Both the position numbers and the translations under genes were made by a program. A stretch of DNA of 64,000 nt from contig CP071493.1 in the NCBI GenBank assembly GCA_017354895.1, positions 2,542,001 to 2,606,000 of the forward strand, given 5' to 3'. Below the pieces are notes generated by a model. That model saw only the letters and a list, made by a program, of their open reading frames with translations. It was not told the origin of the DNA and did no database searches. The number at the start of each line of letters is the position of its first letter. The first letter of the stretch is position 1. This document shows positions 23,465 to 36,597 of this stretch, in pieces. The DNA is from Podospora comata. Taxonomy: Eukaryota > Ascomycota > Sordariomycetes > Sordariales > Podosporaceae.

Positions 23465-26400
23465 TCAGCCTCGCTCGTGTGCTGCTGAGGTATGGTGCTG
23501 GTTCGCGGTGTAACAGGTGTGTTTGTTTATTTGGACTCGAAGTTGTCTAGGTTCTTTCGTCCCGTGCCTTGGGCTCTCGAATCAGAGCGGGCCTGGAGAA
23601 CGCGGCTCGGCTGTGTAAGCTGAAGCTATGGGACAGGGTCGTGGTGGTGCGCTCTCGGAGCTTCGGTAGACGTGGACAAAAACAACACAGTGGACTGGAA
23701 GGGGACTGTATGTCAAGGGATGGTGGTCGAGAGGAATCGAGCTTCGCTGGCCGGTGGGTTCTTATGAGTGGGAGCCCCGAAACTCGCGATCGGGCTGTTG
23801 CTGTACGGCAAGTGTTGCTGGCTGGGATGCTTCTCGTGGTGAAGTCTCAATGGGAATGTTAGACGGGATTCACAGCAAACATGGCATTCTTGAAGGGCAG
23901 TGGTGGCTATTGGGGGTGGGGTAGAGGTCAAGATCTCGATGACATGCTGAATTGGAGGAGAGACACGAGCTGGTTGACGTGGGACGAAATCGGTATGGAA
24001 GTGGAAGGGTGTACAAGTTGTGTCTGCTCGCTGGGAGGGCACAGGGTACTTACAGAATACAGACAGACCACGGAACCGGAGCCGGTGCAGGGAGCTCGGG
24101 GGATGCCAGGGGGTGTTTGCTCGAATGGGTTATGCTTAGGATAGAGGTACCCGTCGGTGTCTCGCTGCGGAATGCTGGGCGTGGGATTAAAAAAATCGAC
24201 TTCGATCTGTGCTTGGGCCTGGACTCTGGCTGAAAAGCAGGAAAGGGAGTGCGCAGGTTAATTATCTGGCGGGCAAGAGAATTGCGGTGTCAGCGACATG
24301 GGGATCAATATAGTATGAGCAGTACATATGTATGTACGTTAAAAGTCGAGGCAATCAATCCCAGTGCGTGGCTCCCAAAATTGGCTGATTTGTGGACAGC
24401 GGGTCAAGTTCCTAGGTACTCGTCTAGCCTCCTCGGGAAAGGACCGCCTGTGCTGGGTACCGCCGTACACTATGGACGTCTGAATTTTGGCGATAGTTGT
24501 TACGCTGTCTTGGAGCTTCTCTTCCCCTGCCAGAAAAGTACAGTTGCAATCAGCACAGGATGCGAGGGCGCCGTGTCTGCAGCACAGCGCCTTTCTCCAC
24601 TGATGTTCGACCTCCTCCAGCAGCAGCAACACCCAGCAGCAGCAGAAACAGCAGTTTACCACCTGTCACTGTCTAACATTCGGCTTCAGTGGCGGCCAGC
24701 AGCAGCCGGCGGTACCCTTGTGGGAGATGGCCCGATCTACGGATCCTAAGTTCGGTCATGGGCATTCTTCTTCAAAGATGGCAAAGTAACACCGGTGCGA
24801 TAGGTCGACAGGCTGTTTGATCGAGATCTCAACGAAAACGGCCCATGGGCGGCAGGGCAATCTCGTTGTGGTGCTCGTATTGTTGGCCATTTCGCGTTAA
24901 CCGTGGTTGATATGAATGCCATGATGACGACCAACCAAAGCGACATGGCAAACTCCAAACTCAGTCGGGGCGTCGGACAACGGAAGGGCACTTGGAGGGG
25001 GAAGCGAGCAAGGGGGATCTCGATCCTAATCGACACCATGAGGCACATGAAAAAAAAAAACGTACGATAATGATGGATCAGCAGGGCTCCCCACCAATCA
25101 GAAGTCACCCGCCCGCCGCTTTCCCAAGCTGGCGTGGGAGGGCCGTCACGGACTCACGGCAGGGTGGCAGGCACCACCAGCCAGTAGCAAGCAGTGATTC
25201 ACAACCCGCTCAGTTGTTTCTCAGAAAGGGAACACACCCCTTCTGGTCCCAGCTGCGACGGGACCGACGGAATGTTTTTTTTTCCCTCTATTCGCTGACC
25301 TGAGGTTCCTAATTGTGATCAGCTGCTACCAAAGTAGAGACACGATAGTTGGCGGAAAATACCGTTGGCCTACGAAGTAGCATACATAAACTCTTCGCAT
25401 GGAGGGGCATAGGGTAGATAGCCAGCAGGCACAATTATTCCTGATAATGTCAACCATCGACATTTTGCCCCGCGATCGAATCTTTTTGCACATTATGCGA
25501 TGCCACACCCACTCTGTATGTGTCATGTTCAAGGTTCGTAATGGGCAAAATCCAGGTCGAGTCAAAATGGGCAATGTTGACTTCTCGGAGAGAAATCCGA
25601 TCTGCAAAAGGGCCTAATTGCCCTAAAAGACCCAAATGGGAGATTCCCAGTCATTGGCGCCGTTGGGAAGTGCCGTTTCAATGGGATTTCCAATTCCAGC
25701 ATAGGACAATTCGGTTCGCAATCAGGCCATGGGTCGCAAGGCTTCAAGATGGCTGTCGTCTGATCGATGGAGTGGCCCGCACAAGCCAACTGATGAACAG
25801 GGAGCTCTGCAGTCCAGATTCCTGGAAATCGATCAAGGGTCTAGAACGTTCAAACGTCTCCGCCCTGCTCCTCCCAGTCCCCGCAAGTCACGTCACAAAC
25901 AAGGGTCTCTTCTCGGCACGATATTCCCAGAGGAACCTGCAAGTCAACAAATTCCATCCCATCCTAACCCAACATCTTCATCTTGAGCCGAATGCGAACA
26001 ACTCCGGACCATACGGAGTACTACAGTACATACCTACCTGCCGTCTGGACCTGCTGGATGGTGTCACCCCTTCTGTCAAATTCAACTCCAGCACGTGGAC
26101 TGTTGAGGACAAGTGCGGTTTACGAGGCTACGGCCAGCGCCCAAAGAAAAAAGGCAAAGCTAAGCTCCAACAACACACCTCCGCTGAGCCAAGCCTTGTG
26201 GGGAGCTGTCGCAAAAGCGCTCGACACCCAGTCATCGCCCAAAACGCCATAGCCTTGCTGCAAAAATCGTACGTTTGTCTGAGAGGAGTCTGTTGGTGTC
26301 AAGCATTTGCGGTTTCAAACAGGGCACATCGGCAGCACCGACTACGGAACCGCTGTTCCAGCTGCTGCGCTATTGAACGTTGGACCATCACAAACCTCAC

Positions 26401-26492
26401 GGCCATTTTTCGGTGGATATCGCGGCATCGGCCTTTGTTTCTTTTTTACCAAAACTCACTCACTCTACAATTTCCTGATATCAATACCGAAC
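23465..26492. other. Divergent 3-kb intergenic region
   Basis: It separates the divergent HMG-box gene and the small coiled-coil gene. A 344-codon open frame at 25520-26554 and several shorter ones are present but show no domain, codon pattern or splice structure that I can support. The left end is likely the long leader of the HMG gene. Confidence 0.5.
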
Positions 26493-27783
26493 ATGGCGTC
26501 GCCGAACTCCCCACCCGAGAACGGTGCCTCCGAGACGGGGCCGCCTCGGAATGAGAATTCGTCATCTTCGTCGTCGTCGTCGCCGCTCCCCTCAGCGTCG
26601 GTTGGTGGGAACTTGGCGCAGGTAAGCGATCTGTCCCACGACATATAGGCGATGCCATGCAAGCAAAGCATAGTTGCTGGGCTGGTGGAGGTGCCGGTAT
26701 AGCTTTCGATACAGGCAATGCCATTCATTCTATCTCCGTGCCTTTTCCGGTATTCATACCTCGTCTCCAGCCGGACGCTTTTTGCTGACGTCCTGTCTCT
26801 TGCCGTTGCGGTCCAGGCCCTAAAAGATCTTGCTAGGTATGATGCGGCTTTCATTTCTCGGTGTTTTCTTCGAATGTTCATGGCAACTCCCGCAGCATCC
26901 TGGCTCGGCCCTGCGTGGGCGTTGGCAAATCGCATATCCACATGGCATGAGATCTCCAGGGTCTCTTTGCCGCCTTACCCTTTACGAATAGGGTTTTAAC
27001 ATTGCTCCCTGCATGCCGCTCCCTTTGGCCGACATATCTGTGGTTTTCTACGTATACACCGCTCCTCAAAGAGGAGAAAGATCAGAGATTCCGGCAGTCC
27101 TGTCTGAAGTCAGCAGGACACGCTTCCGAGTCACAGCTTAGCTTCCTACGGATAGTTTCCCCTGCCCTCTGGTTGGGTAGAATGCTCAGAAGGTTCTGTC
27201 AACCGACAGCCCGACTGCAGGGAGGAAGGACCCTTCGTGCAGCGGTCTGAGATGTCCCTCGACGCTAGAATCTGCTGACCTGGCTGATCTGTTGTGGTCG
27301 AGCCCAAATACTGCATGGTCCACCCGTCGCAATGGTTGCCGTGTGAATGACGCGGCGGGCTGAGATCCGGCCCCCTTCCTACCTAGGTATCACCCAACAG
27401 AAATTTGTCCACATCCCCCCTTTACATCCGAAAAGCTTCGGCACTCCAGTCCAACTCCTGGCCACGAGGGAGGAAGAGAAACCACAGTTCAAGGACGACG
27501 AGATCAGTCTTGACTATGGCATATCACCCGATCTGGACGGTGGTCCCGCAGAGCAGAGATCGTGAACCAGATGATTGTGTTAGGTTGCAGCCCGCTGATC
27601 AACATGAAAACAAACAGGGGCGAGCAGACTGCCACGGCGTTGGAGAACGACCTGACCAAGTTAGAGAGCAAGTTGGATGAGATTTTGGCCTCGTTGGGGG
27701 TCGACATTGACGACCTGGAGGAGGGGGAGGACTCCACCAATGCCCACAAGAAGAGCAACGGGGAGGTCGACGGCAAGAAGTGA
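26493..27783 (+). CDS. Small coiled-coil protein, unrecognised
   Basis: Three exons fit (26493-26621, 26817-26836, 27618-27783; 129 + 20 + 166 nt) and give 104 residues. The first about 40 residues are polar and Ser-rich with a run of eight Ser. The second half is a predicted coiled coil starting NLAQALKDLARGEQTATALE, with Leu spacing through KLESKLDEILASLGVD, then an acidic and Lys-rich tail ending VDGKK. The frame runs smoothly across both junctions; exon 2 has a CAG acceptor before it and GTATGA after it, and exon 3 follows a CTGAT branch and AACAG acceptor. Intron 2 is 781 nt, unusual for this genome. I do not recognise the family. It could be a small subunit of a complex, but nothing in the context says which. 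Confidence 0.65.
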
Positions 27784-28638
27784 TAGACGGCATGGGTGGT
27801 AGGGACGATTTACGATGGGTATGACTAGATGAGACGAGATGAAGACGATAGACGGCAGTTGCCACAGTACATGCGAGCCTATACATGTTGTTGTATGCTT
27901 ACTTCCTAGAGGTAACCTGTTATAACACTTTCGAACACCCTTGTTTCTTTCCCAGTGCTTTAACAGTACTGAGAAAGCAAGTCTGGTTGCGGGTTATCTT
28001 GGACTGACCTGTTTCATAGAGAGACTGGGGCCAAACCCCTTGAGCATTGGGTTTTTTGCGTATAAGCCTTGCCAGTTGAGCTGCGGGGAAGCCATATCCA
28101 AATGGAACTACACGCCTGACTGATAAAGAACACAGCATGTCACTTTTATTTCATCACGACGACCTCATATTCTAAATGGCGACATTAGCAACTACGGCGG
28201 ACATGAGGAACACATCTATCCACAGACAAAAACATGAGGATGAGAGCTGATTCGCCAACAATCATAGAGGAATAAAAGGTTTCGAAGCGAGCATCATTCC
28301 AGGACGGGCAAAGTTGAGAAATTGTATCGCACACAAGCCATCTCCCACTTATAAGTGCAAGATGACAGCATTGCTGATCATTCTCCAACACACCAAGTTG
28401 GAACAAAACAAGAATGAACATAACAATGGAAAATAGTCATTATCGTAACAAACTCCATACACACCAAACCCCCAGCAAACCATCCATCAAGCTAGGTACC
28501 CAACATTTACTCCTATGCTTTATCCCCCCACCACCTTCTTTTGTTTCTCACTCTACCATTTCACCGATTGCTTTCCCACAACCAGGTCAACATGACAAAA
28601 CATACGCTCCCTCTCCCACATAATACACAACACACTCT
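27784..28638. other. Intergenic, convergent 3' ends
   Basis: AT-rich stretch between the small coiled-coil gene and the 3' end of BRN1. Only short frames are present. I see no gene. Confidence 0.55.
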
Positions 28639-31398
28639 CTACTCCCCGCCAATCGAAATCTCTGCCCCCCAGTCCTTCCTAATCGTCAACTCCTCCAGCC
28701 CCTCCGTCTTGCTAATCACCAACCCCTTCTCGTTCGCCAAATGCAACAGACAGATAAAGCAGTAACTCGTCGAAATGTCATCCATCACCGGCTTGGGATA
28801 CACCCTCTGCAGCCCGTTCATCACATCGGTGAACTTCAACTCTGGATCCTCCGGCGTGGGGCTCTCAGGTGTAGGAGCAGGGGGTGGTGCCTCCTGTCAC
28901 GTATCATTAGCATCATTATCATCATACAACCCCCAACAGTATGTGGGCGACCGGTACATACCTCCAACTTCTCCAACCCCATCCCCTTCCAAATCTCCTC
29001 CTTCAACCTCCTCACATCCACCTTCTTCGCCACCCTCGCATACTGGACATACTCGGGCCTCACCCTCCTCGACTGCGTGACCAGCATCGTCCCAAACGCC
29101 AGATCCGCCGGGTTCGTCACCGTCATCCCCCCAAACGCCCCCGTCATGCCCACCTCCGTCATGCCCCCCTGGTTCCCCAACGGCAAGTCCGGAGAGAAGT
29201 GCTCCCTCGCATCCGCAAACTCATCATCCATGTCGTCATCATCCGCATCCCCACCCGCAAAAGGCAGCCCGTCATCCTGGAAGAAGTTCGCATCGTAGTC
29301 TCCCTGCGGTAAATCATCCGAGAGCGGGTTGCTCTCCGGCGCCTTTTGCGAAGCCCAAAACGCCTCGTTAAGCTCCACCGGCCCGTTGCTGTCCAAGGCT
29401 TCCGCTCGGCGGGCGGACACGGCGTCGTGATGGCCCGAGGTGAGCTTCTTCCTGCTGTGGAGGCGGGCCTTGGGCTTGAGGAACAAGGACAAGAGCTGCT
29501 TGCTGTTGAAGTGCTTGTCGTCCGGCAGCAGGTTCCGCGTCTTTGACTTCCAGTCCTTCTTCGCCATGGAAATGGTCGTGTTTGACGTCGCAGAGGTGTA
29601 AATCGCGTCTGCGATGGCGGGGTCCAAGGGCGAGGCAAAGTCGATTTCAAAAGGCTGCTTCTCCTTGCGCTGCTTGGCAGGTTCTGTGGTCTTGTTGTTG
29701 TCCTTGATCTTGCGGATGCGCCAGTGCTCGGCGTTGGACCAGTTCTTTTGGAGGGCTTGGTCAAAGTAGCTGAGGATGTCCTCGTGAACCTTGTCGGCTT
29801 TTTGGGCGTGGGTCATGGAGATGACGTAGTCTGGGTTGGCCGTGTCCATAAGGTCGACCGCGTCGCCTTCACCTTCTGCTTCCCCGCCGTCGTTGCCCAA
29901 ACCGAGGCCGGCGTCAAAGACACGCATCATTTGGGGTTCGAGAGCAGCTTCACGAGCCCAGGCTTCACCGCCCTCGCCGAAGGCTACATCGCCGCCGAGA
30001 TCGAAGGTGCCAAGGCCGTCAAAGTCGTCAAAGCCGAGGGGGTTCTCGTCGTCGATGTACATCTCAGACTTGTTGCCAGCCCCGGGGGTCTTCTCCTTCT
30101 CCTGGTCTCGCCAATCCTCCGGCGCTCTAAGGAAGGGAATGTCAAGCGAACCAGAAGGATCGCCAAGATCAAACTCCTTGAGAGAAGGACACACATCCAT
30201 CTCATCCAACCGGCTCAGGTCCGGGAAGAACCTCTGCCCAAGCCCGACAACATCAATCTCAATATCCCCCTCGTCCTCCTCCTCCTCGGGCATTTCCGTG
30301 TCTTCCTGATCCTGCATCGACCCATCCATACCCTCGTCCTCTTCCCCTTCCACCCCTCCCTCCTCCGCCTTCTTCTTCCTCGTCCTCGAAGTCGACGCAT
30401 CATTCGCATCGTCACTACTATCAAACACAATCCTTCCCTGCGAATCAATCATCAAATGATTCAACAACAACCCCTTCGCACCCCCCTCATCAAAATCCGC
30501 CGACGCCTTCTTGAAAAGCGGATCCACCGCAAACTCCAGCTCAAACTTCTTCAACTGCAACGAAGCAAACGACGGCGCCAGCGTCGCCTCAGACGACCGC
30601 TGCGTCTTCTTCTTGGCCTTCTTCCTCACATTCCCATCCTCATCCACCTCATCCTCCTCCTCATCCTCCTCCTCCTCCCCCTTCTTCCTCTTGCTATCCC
30701 TACTATCCGCCAACCCGCTCAGCAACTTGCCCGTCTCGGTCGCCACACTGTCCACCCTGCTGGTGTAAATCTTGACACACCCGTCCAGCGTGCAGCTCGC
30801 CTTTTGGAAATTGACCCCATCCCCCTCCTTCAGCAAGCTCATGTCGTGAAAGTAGTCGATCAAAGCAAAGTTCCACGAGTTGGCCGCGTTGATCTTGTTG
30901 TCGGTCGCCATCTTCATCCACTCCTCAAAGTTGGCCAGGATGGGCACCCGCTTCATGGGCGTGACGGCCTTGCCGCCGATCACGACGTCGTTTTCGTCGT
31001 CGAGGAAGTTTTCCCTGCCGCTGTGCCGGCGGCGGCGGTTGTTGTTGGGAGTGCGGGGGTTGGATTGGGAGTTGTCAGGCGAATCTACGCCGTCGAGGTC
31101 GACGAGGGCGAGGGACTGGCGGCGGGGGGTGGTTGCGCGGGCGGCGCCTTCGGTGGCGGCTTGACGGAGCTGGTTGACGTGGGCTTCATGGAGGGCTTTG
31201 CGGCCGTGGGAGCGCTGGGCTTTTTCTTGGGCGTCGTCGTTGAGGGGCATTCTGGTGTGGCGTTGTTAGGGGACTGTTGAGAGGTGGGCATGAAGGAGGT
31301 GAAACTCACTTCACTGGCGACTTGAAGGGTGAGGCGGCCATGTTCCCCGAGGGGACCCGGCTCACGCTTCTGCGGTGCGCCGCTGATACACGAGGCAT
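28639..31398 (-). CDS. BRN1: Condensin complex subunit 2 (kleisin, Brn1/Cnd2/barren)
   Basis: Three exons (31398-31310, 31251-28962, 28893-28639) give 877 residues, a normal size for the family. Condensin's kleisin bridges the SMC2 and SMC4 heads and recruits the HEAT subunits for mitotic chromosome compaction. Visible landmarks are the N-terminal SMC2-binding region (PILANFEEWMKMATDNKINA, NSWNFALIDYFHD), TLDGCVKIYTSRVDS, long acidic stretches, the central LIDSQGRIVFDS-like segment, and KKDWKSKTRNLLPDDKHF. The C-terminal winged-helix region includes FTDVMNGLQRVYP and STSYCFICLLHLANEKGL. The first exon supplies only 29.7 codons (MPRVSAAHRR...). The gene is divergent from the exchanger gene. 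Both introns are in conserved-looking, clean GT-AG positions. Confidence 0.95.
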
Positions 31399-32569
31399 CT
31401 TGGACTGATTTTTGAACTCTGAGTGCGCTGTTATTGTCGTCGAATCATGTGTTCCAAAAAGGCGATCAGAAAAACAGGTTGTCGCACTCCTGGCGTCGAT
31501 TCGTGGTGGTGGTGGTGGTGGCGGTGGTGGTGGTGGTTGTCGTTGATGGTTTCGGCGTCTTCAAATTTGGCGATTGATTGATTTGTTGGCGGCGACAAAC
31601 ACCCCCCCCCTTCTCGGTGCTGTTTGTTTACTTTGGGCCTCGAACTGCAAAACCGATTGCGACGGCGCGATTGGCTGGCAACGGGTCTGATGTGGCTCGT
31701 GCGTATTGGGGAACACGTGCTGATAAGGAATGGAAGTGTGGGGTATATCGCTGGGCGGAATCCGGGGGTGTGGGTTTTGAGAGGGAAGATTTCAACGTGC
31801 AAAAGCAAAGCGGTCAGACGGCTCCTTTGATGGGCGGGCGGATGGCTGCAACTGAAAGGTAACGACATGTTTGCATTAGGGCTGTTGGATTTGTTTGAAG
31901 GAATGACGGTTGTGGCTGTCTGTGCTCTGTTGATTTTATGCCAACACCCCCCCGCTTGATATTCATCATGATGCTTCCATCGTACTTCAAAGAGACAAAG
32001 CTCTTGCGCCTTTTGGTCCACGACCTTTGACCTGAACTCAATCCTTCTGTCAGTGCACTCGTCTTTTCTGTCAACAACCGAGTTAGTTGCGCCTCTAGGT
32101 AGTGTTTATCCCAGTTGGCCTATCATCAGGACTCTTTTCCGCATGATGTTGCCCATCTTCAGTCTCCTCACGATGCATCCATATCACACGTCGACGCACG
32201 CCGTTTCAAACTGCCAAGGTCTCGACACCCGCTGATTGCTGGGACCCAATCAGCGTCCTCGCCACCGCCGCTGTTGTAGGTACCACCATAGAGAGCTGAA
32301 GCCCACGCGGCCCAGACCGTTTTGTTCGCTAACTCGTCCCGGTGCCAAGCCAGCTCCGACCTGAGAGCACCGCTAGAGGGATGATCTCATACTTAACGAA
32401 ACAAGCAGCTACCCAACCGTCGGCTCTTGGAAAAGGGACAAAACAATAGCAATTCGGTGCGCCCGGTGAAACTTATATAGCTCCACGGCCCGCACGCCGG
32501 CTTCGCCATTACCGGCGCATCGATTTCTTTCAGTCTGCTGCCGCGCAATGCCATGATACCACGAACAGA
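31399..32569. other. Divergent promoter region, BRN1 / exchanger
   Basis: About 1.2 kb between divergent genes. It contains a GGT microsatellite and, at the right end, the exchanger leader with two upstream ATGs. No gene was seen. Confidence 0.6.
31504..31538. repeat. GGT trinucleotide microsatellite (imperfect)
   Basis: About eleven GGT units with one GCG interruption, about 100-140 bp upstream of the BRN1 start codon. Confidence 0.85.
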
Positions 32570-32621
32570 ATGCCACCTCCTCTCCGCACGCGGAGCAGAT
32601 ACAGCTCCCGCCCTGTTGTGA
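32548..32621 (+). promoter_or_regulatory. Two upstream ORFs on the exchanger leader
   Basis: The first upstream ATG (32548) opens a two-codon ORF ending in TGA at 32554-32556. The second (32553) opens a 22-codon ORF that reads out of frame through the main start at 32570 and stops at 32619-32621. An overlapping ORF of this kind normally lowers initiation at the main start, so the pair may regulate translation. That effect is an inference, and the transcription start has not been shown to lie upstream. Confidence 0.55.
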
Positions 32622-35600
32622 CGGCCTTCTTGCTTATCACGATAATAACGACGTATTATGCGCTCTTCTCGCCAGCATCAGACATCGCCAGTCGCCAGCA
32701 ACTACACCGGCGCAGTTCGAAACTTGTCGCGCGACATGTCAACGACAATGTGGCGAGAGTGGAAAACGTCGACTGTCGCATGGTGCACAGCGCCGAGGAC
32801 CAATGCGCCTTCATCCTCGCCAACTGCGAAGACGACGAAGCCGGGCTCGTCCATTACTTGTCGTTTTACTACTGCACCCTCGGCGGCGCGAAACCCGTCG
32901 CCTTTGCGATTCTTGCCAGCTGGCTTGGTTTGCTATTTACGACTATCGGGATTGCCGCCAGTGACTTCTTCAGCGTGAATCTCAGCACCATCGCCAGTGT
33001 CCTGGGTCTGAGTGAGAGCTTGGCAGGGGTTACGTTTCTCGCGTTTGGAAATGGCTCTCCGGATGTGTTTAGCACCTTTGCCGCCATGGGGTCTAATAGC
33101 GGGAGTATGGCCGTTGGCGAGCTGATAGGAGCGGCTGGCTTCATTACTGCCGTTGTGGCGGGTTCCATGGCGTTGGTGCGGGAATTTAAGGTCAGCAAGC
33201 GCACCTTTGTGCGGGACATCGCCTTCTTCATCGTGGCTATTAGCTTTACGATGGTTTGTCTGGCGGATGGCGAGCTGCACTTGTGGGAGTGTATGTGCAT
33301 GATTGGGTTTTACCTATTTTATGTGGCGGTTGTTGTTGGGTGGCATTGGTTTACGACTAGGAGGAGACGTCAAAGATTACGAGATGTTGCGTCCCGTACG
33401 CACTATTTCGGGCCTTCGGGTAGGGGAACGGAAGAGTTCGAGCCGTATCATGATGAGCCGGAAGATGATTCGGCACCGGTGGGTGGCCGGTCGAGCAGTG
33501 CTCCGGAGGTTGCCGATATCAGCGTCTTGGAGCGGGCTCCACGAATCGAGGTTGATGGTATCGAGGTCCCGGCCGCGCCGTCACCGGAAGATCAAGAAGA
33601 TCGAGAATTGCACGTTGCGACGGAGATGGCCAACAGCATGCGTGCAAATCGCCCTCGATGGACTCGGAGCAACACCACCACTATTGCTCCTATTCGACCT
33701 AGCCTCGTCGGTGTGTTGGAGTTCCGATCTGTATTGTCCTCGCTACAGAAAGCGAGGAATATGCATATGGGGCCCCTTCCTACTCGAGCAAACTCTGGTC
33801 ACCAACGGGCCAGCTCTACTGCCGAACTTCCTCGTGGCCGTCCCAGGAATAGTACCCTGCCGGCTCATCTACCGACAAACTCGAGAGAAAGAGCGCTGTC
33901 ACACGGCAACAACCCCCTGAATCTACCAAACGATGCTCTTCCACAGCCCGAGTTTGCCCATGGCAGACCGAGCACCCGGATGAGTTCAGCAAGCCGCACC
34001 GTTGACGGCATGCTTGCACCACCATTAGGCTCTTTGACAGCAGCCATCGACCATGCGATGCGGGAAGAGCAATCGCCTGGGCAGTCTCCCATGCCTTCTC
34101 CACGTTTGCAGTTGCAAATACCGCCATCACACAGCAGAACTTCCAGCGGTCACTCGTCACCATCGCTCTCACCTTTTCCCGGATTCATGGAGTCTCCAGC
34201 CCTTCTCACACCAGCCTCACCAGAACACCCACCCGCTTTCACCTTTTCAGACTCTTTGGATATGCGCCGTCAGTCCATTTCTGGGTTTCCTGACCACGTA
34301 GAGGAGCCCAAACCGGTCAGATGGTGGCCTTACTCGGTGCTACCACCTCCTCATGTGCTTCTCGCAACCTTGTTTCCCACACTTCAGGGGTGGAGGGAAA
34401 AGACGTGGTGGGACAAGATACTCAGTGTGATATCGGTACCGAGTATCTTTCTGCTCGTCACAACACTGCCGGTCGTCGAAACGGATGCCGGCGACGGCGA
34501 GAGCTCGGAAGTGGATTTCTTGGACTCTCCCCCGTTCGGCCAGCCGGGGAACACTGCGGTGCCCGTCTCGGTAATGGAAGCCAACCTCGCGGAACCCGAG
34601 ACAGAATGGGAGGAATACCGACGAAGGACCAAGTCCGTGTCGTCACGGTCGATGATAAGCCCATCGGCATCTCAGTTGTCACTACAGCAGCCACCAGACT
34701 CGAGCTCGACGCTTGTTTCTGGCTCTGACCGCCAACAACAACCGCAATTTCCCAACTCGACACCGGTCACGCCACAGGTCAATAAACCCGTCAGCCTCGA
34801 ACCCGACCGAGTGACCACGGCATCGGAGCATCCAGCAGGATGGAACCGCTGGCTTGTCGCCCTCCAGCTTTTTACAGGGCCAATGTTTGTTGTCCTCATC
34901 GGGTGGGCCAACACGATGGAGGACTATGCGAACCCGACGAAGACGCTTTTGATGCTTGTGTTGTACTCGCTGGTGGTCTCGCTGTGTCTGCTGGCGGCAC
35001 TCCTTTTGACGACATCACCGGATTCGAAACCCAAATACCACTTTCTGCTCTGCTTTCTCGGGTTCGTGATTAGTGTAGCGTGGATCTCGACGATAGCAGG
35101 GGAGGTGGTGGGGGCGATGAAGGCGTTTGGGGTTATTCTGGACATTTCGGAGGCGATCTTGGGGTTGACGGTGTTTGCGGTGGGGAACTCGCTGGGGGAT
35201 TTGGTGGCTGATGTGACGGTTGCTCGGTTGGGGTATCCGGTTATGGCGTTGTAAGTTTGCCGTCATTGTTATTATCAACACAAATCAAAAAAGCTAACAA
35301 TTCGCACAAACAAACAGGGCGGCATGCTTTGGAGGTCCAATGTTGAATATTCTGCTTGGGATAGGGATCGGGGGCGCGTGGATGGGGATCACGAAGGCGA
35401 ACAAGCGCCACAAGAAACACCCGGACAGACCGATTGAGTACAAGCCGTATCACATCCAGGTCGGGGGCACGTTGATGATCTCGGCGGCGACGGTGCTGAT
35501 GACGTTGATTGTGCTGTTGATTTTGGTGCCGGGGAACAACTGGATGATGACGAGGAGGATTGGGTGGGTGTTGATTGCCATTTGGTCGGTTAGCACGCTG

Positions 35601-35648
35601 GTCAATTTGGTGGTTGAGCTTACGGGGGTGTGGGCGGATGTGTCGTGA
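32570..35648 (+). CDS. Sodium/calcium-exchanger family membrane protein (cation antiporter)
   Basis: Two exons (32570-35250, 35318-35648) give 1003 residues. Two Na_Ca_ex domains each carry an alpha-repeat: FGNGSPDVFSTFAA in the first (about residues 155-175) and VGNSLGDLVADVT in the second (near the end of exon 1). Between them lies a cytosolic loop of about 450 residues, Ser/Pro-rich and disordered, much longer than in bacterial members. An N-terminal hydrophobic segment (AFLLITIITTYYALF) may be a signal anchor. The closest yeast relative by architecture is YDL206W. Expected role: Ca2+ or other cation exchange against Na+, K+ or H+ at an internal membrane such as the vacuole; the substrate is not fixed by sequence. 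The intron is GTAAGT..CAG with a GCTAAC branch point. Confidence 0.92.
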
Positions 35649-36597
35649 AAAATTACTTTGGGTGTGATGAGCTATGATTACGATGGAATGAGTTCAACTG
35701 GTTTGAGATTGTGGTGGTGGTGGTGGCGGGAAGGGATAGAGACAGGTTACGTGGCAGGAGAGAGAGGTTCACACAGCCACAGATGGTAATTTTACCCTTT
35801 TTATATTACCTTTTGTATGATGTGGTGGTTTTTTTGGGGCTTGTGAAAGGCATGGAGCGCGAGGAATGTTTTTTGTTTGGTTGTTTTGGAAAGGTGTCAA
35901 GATGGGAAGGGGAAAGGGAATATATCTGGCTTCAGGAAAGCCTAATTTTGATGATCGAGACGGAACAACCAGCAGGTGGTGTACGTACGTTACGTATGTC
36001 TATATGAGAATCACAAAGACGGGATGGGATGGATGAGGCTGGGTGTGTTTTGGAACAGGACAGATATATGGGTTTTGCTGATAGGTGTGTACAGGAAATG
36101 TATATGGAGTGTACTTTGTATCTTTCTGGGTTCTGTACACTACAATATGATGTGTCGACGACAAGGTTGCTGAGCTGAGACTTACATGGTGGGGTGTGTC
36201 CATCAAGGTGTGTGCAAGGTGTGGTGTGGTGTTTGACCCCTGAAAGTCTCAAGCTCCCCTCGCTCCCGGGAACTTCCCCGCAATTGGTCCAACTGTGGGG
36301 TTTTAGTGAGAGCCAGAGCCAGGAGAGAATGAGATGAGGGGCAATCGGACCTCTCAGAGCTTCCCTGTCTGGCAACGTGGGACTTTTTGTTTTGGGCTAG
36401 ACTGTTGCTGCTGCTGCTGCCGCGTTGTGTTGCTTGCTTGCTTGCATTGCTCACCGCGATTTTGAAGTTTAAAAAGAGAGAGAGAGCTCTCTTTCCAACC
36501 GTTGAGCCTCTTTGCCAAATATCTATACAACCCGACTCCCCCTTTCTCGAGCTCTCTCAACTACAATCTTTGACAACAAACAAATACAACCGCAACC
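35649..36597. other. Intergenic, exchanger 3' to phosphomannomutase 5'
   Basis: It holds the exchanger 3' UTR (G/T-rich) and the phosphomannomutase promoter with a pyrimidine-rich leader close to the ATG. No gene was seen. Confidence 0.6.

Noticed and set aside
25520-26554. 344-codon open frame on the plus strand
   Set aside because: No recognisable domain, it overlaps exon 1 of the small coiled-coil gene in another frame, and its composition looks random. Transcript evidence would be needed to revive it.
29724-31280. 518-codon open frame on the plus strand
   Set aside because: It is antisense to BRN1, low-complexity (Leu/Arg/Pro-rich), and explained by the acidic repeats of the kleisin.
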